Made by a program: the position numbers and the translations under genes. From Halanaerobiales bacterium (lineage in GTDB: Bacteria > Bacillota > Halanaerobiia > Halanaerobiales > DTU029), in the NCBI GenBank assembly GCA_029981855.1, contig JARRCS010000011.1, positions 1 to 64,000 on the forward strand: 64,000 bases of DNA. The letters are read 5' to 3'. Numbering within the stretch: position 1 is the stretch's first letter; every line of letters begins with the position of its first letter. The notes under the pieces are model-generated. The model saw only the letters and a list, made by a program, of their open reading frames with translations, was not told the DNA's origin and searched no databases. Shown one piece after another: positions 56,680 to 64,000 of the stretch.

Positions 56680-56742
56680 AACCTATTATTAGCAAAAAAT
56701 GTAAGTTTAAACAAACCACCCCCGGCCTATTATTGCATAAAG

Positions 56743-56764
56743 AAAATCCCCAAAAATGGGGATA
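56743..56764 (-). terminator. terminator after the floA-operon small protein gene
   Basis: ATCCCCA/TGGGGAT stem (56746-56752 with 56757-56763) with a four-base loop, then TTTTCTTT on the minus strand. Confidence 0.85.
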
Positions 56765-56772
56765 GAATAATA

Positions 56773-57255
56773 TTATTTCCTTAAATAAGGTGGTTGATAT
56801 GGCCTTTTTGCTCTGGGCCGGTCCAGGATTTCTTTAAATATAAAGCCCTTAATGATCTCTTCTTCGCTAAAATCACTCCGGGCAGGCATAAATAGCTTAT
56901 CCCTAACACTATCTTTTTCATCATCTTCTATAACTTCTCTATCCTTTAATTCTTTCAGGCCAATATTATTATACTCATCCCTCCGGTAAGGATTATCAAT
57001 CGACTGAAGTATTAATTCAGGCATAGTGGTAGTTTTCTCAGTCTGCTGACCGGCTTCATCGATATCACCGTACAATTCAAACCGGTCAGGCTTTTTAACC
57101 TTATCGGTCTTTTCAGCATACATCTCATTTATCTTCTTATCGATCTCTTTGTTTTCTGCCCGTTCTACGCTTTCTTCACTAAATTTTTTAACCGCATTTA
57201 AAATAGTAGAGATCAGAAAGACCAGGCCTACCAGGATACCAAATAAACCTTCCAT
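56773..57255 (-). CDS. hypothetical membrane-anchored protein of the floA operon
   Basis: 160 aa. A hydrophobic N-terminus (about 3-20, LFGILVGLVFLISTIL) is followed by a long charged, probably disordered region rich in Glu and Lys, and a C-terminal conserved-looking motif EEIIKGFIFKEILDRPRAKRPY. Proteins of this layout accompany floA in many clostridia; no function is known. It starts three bases after the floA stop. Confidence 0.7.
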   Translation of the reverse strand: MEGLFGILVGLVFLISTILNAVKKFSEESVERAENKEIDKKINEMYAEKTDKVKKPDRFELYGDIDEAGQQTEKTTTMPELILQSIDNPYRRDEYNNIGLKELKDREVIEDDEKDSVRDKLFMPARSDFSEEEIIKGFIFKEILDRPRAKRPYQPPYLRK

Positions 57256-57258
57256 TAA

Positions 57259-58272
57259 CTATCCTCTCCTATTTTCATCATCTCCGGGAGACCGGGGTTG
57301 TTTCCTGCTATCAGAACCTAAACGGGAGATATTATCCCTCATACTGGTATCGGCCTTGATGTTCTGCATATTCATATAGTCCATCACACCTATATTCCCT
57401 GAGCGCAGGGCTTCAGCCATAGCCTTTGGAACCTCTGCCTCAGCTTCAACAACCTTGGCCCGCATCTCCTGGACCCTGGCCTTCATCTCCTGCTCCAGGG
57501 CTACAGCCATCGCCCTTCTCTCTTCAGCCTTGGCCTGGGCTATCTCCTTATCGGCCTCAGCCTGGTCTATCTGCAGCTGGGCACCGATATTCTTGCCGAT
57601 ATCGACATCGGCTATATCAATGGAAAGAATCTCAAAGGCGGTCCCGGAGTCCAGTCCTTTCTCCAGTACTGTCTTGGAGATGGAATCGGGGTTCTCCAGT
57701 ACCCTTTTATGGGTATCGGACGAACCAACTGTTGTAACTATACCTTCTCCAACCCTGGCCAGAACCGTTTCCTCACCTGCTCCCCCGACCAGGCGGTCAA
57801 TATTAGCTCTAACCGTTACCCGGGCCGTAGCCATAACCTGGATACCGTCCATAGCCACAGCGGTAACAATTGGGGTCTGAATAACCTTGGGATTAACACT
57901 CATCTGGACGGCCTCAAGGACATCCCTACCGGCAAGGTCAATCGCTGCTGCCCTTTCAAAACTGAGCTCAATCTCGGCCCTCTGGGCGGCAATCAGGGCA
58001 TCAACTACCCTGTCCACATTTCCCCCTGCCAGGTAATGGGCCTCCAGCTGGTCGCTTCCCAGTTTAAGACCGGCCTTATGAGACTTAATCATCGGTCCCA
58101 CAATTAATGATGGTGCAACCCGCCTCAGCCTCATTCCGATCAGATTGAAAAAACCGATTCTGACACCAGCTGCAACTGCAGATATCCAGAGACCTATCGG
58201 AATAAAATAAAAGAAAAGGACCAGAAAGAGAATTACCAGGACAATAACTATTAATGGTAAAGCGATACTCAA
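57259..58272 (-). CDS. floA: flotillin-like protein FloA
   Basis: 337 aa from the TTG at 58272, nine bases after GAGGAGG. The ATG at 58281 touches the Shine-Dalgarno and cannot be used well. An N-terminal membrane hairpin (about 5-40) with [18 protein letters not shown], an SPFH domain (about 60-200, [30 protein letters not shown]), and a coiled-coil Ala/Glu/Lys region (about 225-290). FloA forms functional membrane microdomains. It is paired with the NfeD protein as usual (yqeZ-yqfA). Confidence 0.93.
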   Translation of the reverse strand: MSIALPLIVIVLVILFLVLFFYFIPIGLWISAVAAGVRIGFFNLIGMRLRRVAPSLIVGPMIKSHKAGLKLGSDQLEAHYLAGGNVDRVVDALIAAQRAEIELSFERAAAIDLAGRDVLEAVQMSVNPKVIQTPIVTAVAMDGIQVMATARVTVRANIDRLVGGAGEETVLARVGEGIVTTVGSSDTHKRVLENPDSISKTVLEKGLDSGTAFEILSIDIADVDIGKNIGAQLQIDQAEADKEIAQAKAEERRAMAVALEQEMKARVQEMRAKVVEAEAEVPKAMAEALRSGNIGVMDYMNMQNIKADTSMRDNISRLGSDSRKQPRSPGDDENRRG

Positions 58273-58273
58273 A

Positions 58274-59572
58274 TTAATCATCCTCCTCTGTAATTGGTTT
58301 AACAACAATCCGATTACCGGCAATCTTAATTATCTCTACCATTTTCCCTTGATCAATAAAACCACCTTCACTAACAACATCAACCCTCCGGCCATCTATC
58401 TCGACAATTCCCGCCGGTCTTAGCGGTGTAACTGCAGGGCCCTTCTTTCCCAATAGTTCCTGCCTGTTATGCTGGGCAACATAGCCAGCCTCTCTGGTCT
58501 GACTCGTTTTCAGGGAGATCCGTTTCCAGAAACGGCTCCCGCCAAAAAATTTAATAATGACAACCGCTCCGACGACTGAAAAGAGTAGAACCGTAGCCAG
58601 GACCGTAATGGCAACCTGCGGTGTCGGAAAGAGAAAATAGAGACTGGTAAGGATGGCAATTAATCCACCAATCCCGGTAACACCAAACCCGGGAACGATA
58701 AATATCTCTAAAGCGATCAGGATTAACCCGACCAGAAAGAGGATTACCAGTCCCCAGCCGGCAATGCCATTAATTATATAACCACTGAAGAAGAGTCCCA
58801 GAGTAATCAGCCCCACAGTACCACCTATACCCCAGCCCGGTGCCAGGGCCTCAAAGATGATGGCAATAAATCCAATAGTTAATAAAATAGCACTGATAGC
58901 CGGTCTGGTTACTATTCTGGCCATTCTTTCGGCAGCAGTAGGCACGACCTTTATAACCCTCATCGGTTTAAAATCCAGTTCTGCATATAATTCCTCTAAA
59001 TTATCAACTTCGTAATCAGCAACATTATACTCCAGCGCCTCACCGGCCGTAAGGGTTACCAGCTTACCCTTTGAGGTGATACCCTCAATCTCAATATCGG
59101 CATCGACCATGGCAGCTACCAGTTCGGGATTCTTATTCCGCTTCTCTGCAGTTGCTTTAAACTCCTTTCTTAATGCAGAGATGTACTTCTCTTCCTTCGG
59201 TCTGGTCTCTGCTGCCCCTATACTGCTCCCTACTTTCATAGCAACCTTCTCTGCGGCAAGGGTAATCAGGGCCCCGGCTGACCAGGCCCTTCCGCTGACA
59301 AAACTAACTATGGGAATCCGGGTATTAAAGATCATATCCTTAATTCTAATGGCCGAATCAACCAGTCCACCGTAGGTATCTATCTCCAGAAGTATTAGAT
59401 CTGCCCCGGTTTCCTCGGCCTCTCTGATTCCCCTGCTAACCAGTTTGACCAGACCCGGATCTATCTCCCCTGTAACAGGTATCCTGTATAATAAGCCTGC
59501 TGCCTCTACTGAAAGATTAGCCAATAGTAATATTAATATAAAAATTATTATTACTATTAAACTCCTCCTCAT
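58274..59572 (-). CDS. NfeD family protein with ClpP-like protease domain
   Basis: 432 aa from the ATG at 59572 (GAGGAG just upstream); the open frame before it is not part of the protein. A signal/anchor segment (about 4-22), a ClpP/Ser-Lys protease domain (about 28-210: [24 protein letters not shown] with the Ser, GSSIGAAE), four membrane helices (about 225-345), and a C-terminal OB-fold NfeD domain (about 365-430: [32 protein letters not shown]). Partner of FloA. Confidence 0.92.
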   Translation of the reverse strand: MRRSLIVIIIFILILLLANLSVEAAGLLYRIPVTGEIDPGLVKLVSRGIREAEETGADLILLEIDTYGGLVDSAIRIKDMIFNTRIPIVSFVSGRAWSAGALITLAAEKVAMKVGSSIGAAETRPKEEKYISALRKEFKATAEKRNKNPELVAAMVDADIEIEGITSKGKLVTLTAGEALEYNVADYEVDNLEELYAELDFKPMRVIKVVPTAAERMARIVTRPAISAILLTIGFIAIIFEALAPGWGIGGTVGLITLGLFFSGYIINGIAGWGLVILFLVGLILIALEIFIVPGFGVTGIGGLIAILTSLYFLFPTPQVAITVLATVLLFSVVGAVVIIKFFGGSRFWKRISLKTSQTREAGYVAQHNRQELLGKKGPAVTPLRPAGIVEIDGRRVDVVSEGGFIDQGKMVEIIKIAGNRIVVKPITEEDD

Positions 59573-59673
59573 ATTCTCCTCAACACCTCTCGGATAAATA
59601 ATAAATTGACCTTTGGCCATAGAAAAAATTTGGCCAGGATTAAAGATATCTAACACCTGACCAAGATTAAAAC

Positions 59674-60132
59674 CTAACTGCTTAATTTTTCTTTAACAAT
59701 CTGATTTACAAGTCTACCATCTGCCTTCCCCCTTATCTTAGGCATAATGGTTCCCATTACCTTACCCATATCAGCCATAGAGGAGGCACCAACCTTGATA
59801 ATTACATCCTCAATCAGTTCTTCTACCTCTTCCCTGGTGAGCTGTTTAGGTAAGTACTCTGATAAAATTTCTATCTCCCTTTTTAGTTTTTCTACAGCAT
59901 CATCCTTACCAATCTTTTCATATTCAGTAATTGAATCCCGGCGCTGTTTAACCTCTTTGGCCAAAACATCAATCACTTCCTGATCATCTAAATCCTTTCT
60001 CTTCTCGATCTCTACATTCTTAATGGATGCCCTGGCCATTCTGATTACGGATAATCGCTCTTTATCTTTATTCTTCATGGCCGTTTTCATATCTTCTAAT
60101 AACCGTTCTTTAAGAGATGGAATTTTTTTCAC
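59674..60132 (-). CDS. yqeY: GatB/YqeY domain protein
   Basis: 152 aa. LLEDMKTAMKNKDKERLSVIRMARASIKNVEIEK and the C-terminal TREEVEELIEDVIIKVGASSMADMGKVMGTIMPKIRGKADGRLVNQIVKEKL are family features; the C-terminal domain is the tRNA-binding tail of GatB. The start is unclear: the GTG at 60132 is part of the GGGGGTG run and no ATG lies near. rpsU, normally just upstream, is absent here. Confidence 0.9.
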   Translation of the reverse strand: MKKIPSLKERLLEDMKTAMKNKDKERLSVIRMARASIKNVEIEKRKDLDDQEVIDVLAKEVKQRRDSITEYEKIGKDDAVEKLKREIEILSEYLPKQLTREEVEELIEDVIIKVGASSMADMGKVMGTIMPKIRGKADGRLVNQIVKEKLSS

Positions 60133-60172
60133 CCCCTGTTATCTGAATAATTATTCGTTTCTCAAATTTATT

Positions 60173-60197
60173 TAATGCCTCACTATCGTTCAGCAAC
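60173..60197 (-). repeat. short repeat B, copy 2
   Basis: TAATGCCTCACTATCGTTCAGCAAC on the plus strand, see the copy at 50471-50495. It fills most of the 73-base spacer between the HIT gene and yqeY. Confidence 0.55.
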
Positions 60198-60205
60198 ACA
60201 GTTTT

Positions 60206-60553
60206 CTAGCCCGGTGGCCACTGTAGGTTACGCCCGCCCAGCAGGTGGAAATGGATATGAAAGACCGTCTGTCCACCCTGTTCATTACAGTTAGAAACTA
60301 CCCTGAATCCGTCTTCAGCAATTCCCTCTTCCCGGGCGAGCCTGGCAGCAAGTAAATAAATATAACCGACAAGCTCTTTATCTTCTTCCTTAAGATCTAA
60401 TATGGTCGGAATATGTTTTCTGGGAACTATCAGCAGATGAACCGGTGCCTGGGGATTAATATCCTTAAAAACCACCACCTTATCATCCTGATAAACAAAG
60501 TCCGTATCTAGCTCTTCATTAGCTATTTTACAAAATAAACAATCCTGCATCAT
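60206..60553 (-). CDS. HIT family hydrolase (HinT-like)
   Basis: 115 aa from ATG 60553 (next ATG at 60550 has equally good spacing to GAGGTG). Zinc/nucleotide features CLFCKIANEEL at the start and the histidine triad HIHFHLLGGR near residue 100 (HxHxHxx), ending in NLQWPPG. HinT proteins hydrolyse adenosine 5'-phosphoramidates. It lies between mtaB and yqeY, as in many Bacillota. Confidence 0.93.
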   Translation of the reverse strand: MMQDCLFCKIANEELDTDFVYQDDKVVVFKDINPQAPVHLLIVPRKHIPTILDLKEEDKELVGYIYLLAARLAREEGIAEDGFRVVSNCNEQGGQTVFHIHFHLLGGRNLQWPPG

Positions 60554-60589
60554 TTTCACCTCACTCTTATCTATATTTCTATATTAAAA

Positions 60590-61915
60590 TTAAAATTCCT
60601 GCTTTGAGTAGATTATTTTTCCCAGAGCATTTTCATAATTATGGGTGGCGGTAAGTTCAACCTTGACCAGCCTTCCCTGATAACTATCATCATCATCTAT
60701 TAAAACCCTGATATAGTTATCGGTCATACCTGTCAAAAGACCGGTCTCCTGATCCCTTCTTTCTTCAATAATAACCTCCCTTACCTGGCCAAGATGGCGC
60801 CTTTGATAGGCAAGCATTAATTCCTTATTTAGGTCCCGCAGCTTCTTACTGTATCTCTTTTTAATATCACCCGGAATCTGTCCCTTCATCCTGGCCGCCG
60901 GTGTACCTTCCCGCGGAGAAAAAGGGAAAACATGGAGGCGGCTGAAACCTATCTCCTGGATAAAATTGTAACTCTCCTGAAAGTACTCCTCCTCTTCACC
61001 TGGAAAACCAACTATAACATCGGTCGTCAGTGCCGGGTCTGGAATCTTTCGTCTAATATCCTCTACCACCTCTCTAAAATCGGCTGTTGTATAGGGCCTT
61101 CTCATTTTTCTCAGGATCTTATCACTACCGCTCTGTAATGGCAGATGGAGATGAGGGCATAATTTCTCCTCTGAGGAGATCAGTTTTAATAGGGAATCGG
61201 TAACCTCGGTCACCTCAATCGAACTTAAACGAATATGGCCCAGTCCTTCGATAACAGCCAGTTTCTGCAGTAACTTAACCAGGCTCTCATCATCATCCCA
61301 GTCATATCCGTAAGCCCCGAGATGGGTGCCGGTCAAAATTATCTCCCTGACACCCTGAGCTACCAGGTTCTTTACCTCCTGCACTACTGATTCGATGTCC
61401 CTGCTTCTGACAGGACCGCGGGCATAGGGGATGATACAGTAACTGCAAAACTGGTTACACCCCTCTTCAATCTTAATATAGGCCCTGGTAGTCTCCCGGA
61501 ACTCATTTACCTTGAGCTCTTCGAAGTCGGTCAGTTCCTTCCATTTTAAAATATCTACCGAAGGCTTTCTCCCCGCCATTACTTCCTCAACCAGTTTAAC
61601 AATATCCCCGCGGCGGGCAGTTCCGATAACTAAATCAACACCATTTATCTTCTGTACCTCTTCCGGAGAAACCTGAGTATAACAGCCAACCACGGCTACT
61701 GTAGCTAAGGGGTTTTCCCGCTTGGCCCTTCTGGCCAGCTGTCTGGACTTCCGGGCAGCCTCATTGGTAACCGTACAACTATTAACGACATAGACATCTG
61801 CTCTTTCAGCAAAATCAACTATCTCATATCCTGCCTTTTTAAAGAGATCCATCATCGCCTCAGATTCATATTGATTAACCTTACAACCCAGCGTATGAAA
61901 GGCAACCGTTTTCAT
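60590..61915 (-). CDS. mtaB: tRNA t6A37 methylthiotransferase MtaB
   Basis: 441 aa. The N-terminal UPF0004 domain binds one cluster (Cys11, Cys47, Cys78: TLGCKVNQYES, NSCTV, VGCYTQV). The radical-SAM motif is CNQFCSYCIIPYARGPVRSR (CxxxCxxC, about 153-160). A C-terminal TRAM domain follows (about 375-440). It adds a 2-methylthio group to t6A37 of ANN-decoding tRNAs. Downstream of rsmE, as in B. subtilis yqeU-yqeV. Confidence 0.95.
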   Translation of the reverse strand: MKTVAFHTLGCKVNQYESEAMMDLFKKAGYEIVDFAERADVYVVNSCTVTNEAARKSRQLARRAKRENPLATVAVVGCYTQVSPEEVQKINGVDLVIGTARRGDIVKLVEEVMAGRKPSVDILKWKELTDFEELKVNEFRETTRAYIKIEEGCNQFCSYCIIPYARGPVRSRDIESVVQEVKNLVAQGVREIILTGTHLGAYGYDWDDDESLVKLLQKLAVIEGLGHIRLSSIEVTEVTDSLLKLISSEEKLCPHLHLPLQSGSDKILRKMRRPYTTADFREVVEDIRRKIPDPALTTDVIVGFPGEEEEYFQESYNFIQEIGFSRLHVFPFSPREGTPAARMKGQIPGDIKKRYSKKLRDLNKELMLAYQRRHLGQVREVIIEERRDQETGLLTGMTDNYIRVLIDDDDSYQGRLVKVELTATHNYENALGKIIYSKQEF

Positions 61916-61916
61916 C

Positions 61917-62669
61917 TTACTTTCCTCCTAAATCCCCGGATTCGTATAAGAGCATAGTCAGGGCTACCAGACCTGCCGTTTCCGTTCTCAGGATACGCGG
62001 CCCCAGGGTAAGAGGGATTCCACCCAGTTTTTTAAGAAAATCTATCTCTTCTGCCGGAAAGCCACCTTCAGGACCGATTAATAATAATACGCTCTTTACC
62101 TGATCATCATTTATATTATTCCAGATATCCTTAAAATAATTATCCTCTTCATCCTCCCAGGGGATTAAGATCAGGTCATAATTATCCTTGATCTCCTCTA
62201 AGTCCTTTAAATGCCTAATCTCCTCTATCCGGGGAATAAAACCCCGCTGGGATTGTTTAGCTGCTTCTTTAGCTATCCGCTGCCATCTCTCCAGCCTTTT
62301 TACCCTTCTCTTCCCCTCTAGTTTAACAATCGTTCTCCGGGTTACCAGGGGAATTATCCTGTGAACACCGATCTCGGTAGTCTTCTGAATAATAAGATCC
62401 ATATTATTCTTTTTAGGTATAGCCTGACCGAGGGTTACCTTGAGGCCGGGCTCATTAAGGTTTCTCCTTTTTTCCGCAATCCTACCGGTGACCATCTTAT
62501 CTGTAAAATCCTCGAGCTCAACTATGTAATCCCAGCCATCCCCGATAGATATAGTTATCATATCTCCTGTTTTTAGCCTCAATGAATGAGAAATGTGGTT
62601 AAAATCACCCCCGGTGATCCTAACCACCTCACCTTCAATTGATTCAGCTGTAATAAAAAACCTGTGCAT
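61917..62669 (-). CDS. rsmE: 16S rRNA m3U1498 methyltransferase RsmE
   Basis: 250 aa. N-terminal PUA-like domain (about 1-70), then a SPOUT fold with LGQAIPKKNNMDLIIQKTTEIGVHRIIPL, KEAAKQSQRGFIPRIEEI, and the knot motif LLIGPEGGFPAEEIDFL...LTLGPRILRTETAGLVAL. Starts nine bases after the prmA stop. Confidence 0.95.
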   Translation of the reverse strand: MHRFFITAESIEGEVVRITGGDFNHISHSLRLKTGDMITISIGDGWDYIVELEDFTDKMVTGRIAEKRRNLNEPGLKVTLGQAIPKKNNMDLIIQKTTEIGVHRIIPLVTRRTIVKLEGKRRVKRLERWQRIAKEAAKQSQRGFIPRIEEIRHLKDLEEIKDNYDLILIPWEDEEDNYFKDIWNNINDDQVKSVLLLIGPEGGFPAEEIDFLKKLGGIPLTLGPRILRTETAGLVALTMLLYESGDLGGK

Positions 62670-62678
62670 GGGAAGAGT

Positions 62679-63545
62679 TCATCCTTTCCGGGCTACGAGA
62701 CTTACCCATTCATTCAGATTAACCTCATCAATGACCGCCAGTTTAAGCTCAGCCAGCTGGGAAATAATTAGCTCCTTTTTGTCCTGGATAATACCGGAGA
62801 GTACCAGCAAGCCCGATTCTGCCATTAATTCCGGAATTGAGGGCAGTAATCTCTGAATCAGATCGGGCAAAAGATTGGCCACAATCAGGGAATAATTCCC
62901 GGATACATCCCTTGCCAGATCACCCTTAAGAATCTTCACCCTCTCTCCAACCTGATTGAGTCTGACATTCTCTCTAGCCGCAGCCACAGCAGCCGGGTCG
63001 ATATCGACACCGAGTACCTCCCTGACTCCCAGTTTGGCAGCCACAATCGACAAAATACCGGTTCCAGTTCCGATATCCAGCATACTGGTAATATCACTAT
63101 TAATATATTTTTCGAGGAGTTCAATAGACATCTGCGAAGTTTCATGACTGCCAACACCAAAGGCCATCCCCGGATCAATCTTGATGATTATCCGCTCCCC
63201 CTTATTACATACTTCCCAACTGGGGCAGATAATAAACCTTTCTCCGATGGTCAGGGGTTTAAAAAATCTGTGCCAGGAGGTAGCCCAGTCCTGATCCCGG
63301 GTTAGAACGGTAGAAAGTTCAACCTCACCGGTCTTAAGTCCATAATTTTTTAAGTTATCAGTCCTCTTTTTTATCCGGGAAAGGAGCTTAGCAAATTCTC
63401 GATTATCATAATAATATGCTGTAACCCCTATCCGGTCTCCATCTTCCTTTAGTACTACACCCCCGGCACCTAACTCTTGCAGAATATTAGCTACAGCCTC
63501 ACCGGCCTCCCGGTTAACTCTAACAGTAACCTCTCTCCAGTTCAT
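62679..63545 (-). CDS. prmA: ribosomal protein L11 methyltransferase PrmA
   Basis: 288 aa. N-terminal L11-binding domain (about 1-95), then a class I SAM fold with MAFGVGSHETSQM, LDIGTGTGILSIVAAKLG, VDIDPAAVAAARENVRLNQVG and IVANLLPDLIQRL. It lies just downstream of dnaJ, as in B. subtilis (dnaJ-yqeT). Confidence 0.95.
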   Translation of the reverse strand: MNWREVTVRVNREAGEAVANILQELGAGGVVLKEDGDRIGVTAYYYDNREFAKLLSRIKKRTDNLKNYGLKTGEVELSTVLTRDQDWATSWHRFFKPLTIGERFIICPSWEVCNKGERIIIKIDPGMAFGVGSHETSQMSIELLEKYINSDITSMLDIGTGTGILSIVAAKLGVREVLGVDIDPAAVAAARENVRLNQVGERVKILKGDLARDVSGNYSLIVANLLPDLIQRLLPSIPELMAESGLLVLSGIIQDKKELIISQLAELKLAVIDEVNLNEWVSLVARKG

Positions 63546-63548
63546 AGC

Positions 63549-64000
63549 TTACACCCCGAGTGCATCCCTGACTTTTTTTAACCAGCTCTTCTCTTCAGGG
63601 TTAATCTCATCCCCGCTTAATTCGGCAAACTTAAGCAGAAGTTCCTTCTGTTTACTGTTCAGGGATTTAGGTATGACAACTTTGACCCTGATATACTCAT
63701 CACCGCGTCCATATCCGTTGAGGTGGGCGATACCCTTGTTCTTCAACCTGAAGGTCGTCCCGGGCTGGGTGCCTTCCGGAATAGTAAACTTAACCTTTCC
63801 TTCCAGGGTAGGTACCTCGATCTCGTCCCCCAGGGTTGCCTGGACAAAACTGATCGGGACCTCACAGTAGATATCATCGTTCTTTCTCTTAAAGATTTTA
63901 TGGGGTTTTACCTGGATAACAATATAGAGATCCCCGCTGGGGGCTCCCGGATCACCGGCCTCACCTTCACCGGGCATTCTCAGCTTGGTCCCACTCTCAA
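63549..64000 (-). CDS. dnaJ: chaperone DnaJ, C-terminal part (cut by window edge)
   Basis: The frame is open through the right edge, so only the last 150 or so codons are seen. GEGEAGDPGAPSGDLYIVI, VPTLEGKVKFTIPEGTQPGTTFRLKNKGIAHLNGYGRGDEYIRVKVVIP are the C-terminal substrate-binding domains of a type I DnaJ. The J domain and zinc region lie outside. The end KSWLKKVRDALGV is typical. Confidence 0.95.
   Translation of the reverse strand, partial: ESGTKLRMPGEGEAGDPGAPSGDLYIVIQVKPHKIFKRKNDDIYCEVPISFVQATLGDEIEVPTLEGKVKFTIPEGTQPGTTFRLKNKGIAHLNGYGRGDEYIRVKVVIPKSLNSKQKELLLKFAELSGDEINPEEKSWLKKVRDALGV

Noticed and set aside
59573-59656. 28-residue N-terminal extension of the NfeD protein
   Set aside because: It puts a polar stretch before the signal segment, and [11 protein letters not shown] with GAGGAG upstream is the natural start.

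Overview
The window reads as a housekeeping stretch of a low- to mid-GC Bacillota chromosome, almost all of it transcribed on the minus strand (right to left). The gene order dnaJ-prmA-rsmE-mtaB-HIT-yqeY-nfeD-floA-yqfC-yqfD-phoH-pgpH-ybeY-dgk-cdd-era-recO-dnaG-rpoD is the Bacillus/Clostridia yqe-yqf arrangement. yqfC, yqfD and a BofC-domain gene point to a spore-forming ancestor. I suspect an anaerobic clostridial or Halanaerobiales-type bacterium, from overall gene content and the 2-hydroxyacyl-CoA dehydratase-like operon; this is an inference, and no species is named.

Layout. 1-376: leader and five tandem sigma-A-type promoters firing leftward, probably into an rRNA operon just outside the window. 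373-3646: Fe-S/thiolation operon iscR-iscS-iscU-mnmA with its promoter and a candidate operator. 3717-7403: yigZ and a three-gene operon of an ATP-dependent activator plus two 2-hydroxyacyl-CoA dehydratase D-like subunits. 7378-9680: rarA, fau and a 6S RNA with promoter and terminator. 9866-10270: the only plus-strand genes, a small holin-like membrane protein and a possible leader peptide. 10267-21197: aspS, hisS, a parvulin-TPR protein, MBL hydrolase, dtd, relA, apt, recJ. 21322-22127: tryptophan transporter trpP behind a leader that looks like a TRAP attenuator. 22165-25448: lapA, hisC, ubiB-like kinase. 25497-34871: secF-secD-lepB-yajC-tgt-queA-ruvB-ruvA-ruvC, bofC-like, yebC. 35023-37590: two small genes, RNase P RNA with a long insertion, a zinc-ribbon protein, NIF3 and a tRNA with anticodon CAU. 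37752-45122: rpoD, dnaG, dgt, DUF4342, recO, deoC, mgtE. 45128-56272: era, cdd, DUF3048, DUF881, DUF502, CorC-like, Dgk-PAP2, ybeY, split pgpH, phoH, yqfD, yqfC. 56557-64000: methyltransferase remnant, floA/nfeD cluster, yqeY, HIT, mtaB, rsmE, prmA, dnaJ (cut by the edge).

The genes mostly serve tRNA maturation and modification (mnmA, tgt, queA, mtaB, dtd, rnpB), aminoacylation, DNA repair and replication (ruvABC, rarA, recJ, recO, dnaG, dgt), protein export (secDF, yajC, lepB) and membrane/cell-envelope functions. Operons are tight, often with stop/start overlaps. Several starts were moved inward to an ATG, GTG or TTG with a proper Shine-Dalgarno sequence.

The most notable non-coding content is: the putative TRAP-type trpP leader; a dispersed intergenic element with 17-bp inverted ends, one copy of which carries two tandem 61-bp units whose hairpin arms co-vary; the promoter array at the left edge; the expanded RNase P helix; and a pgpH gene broken into two frames.
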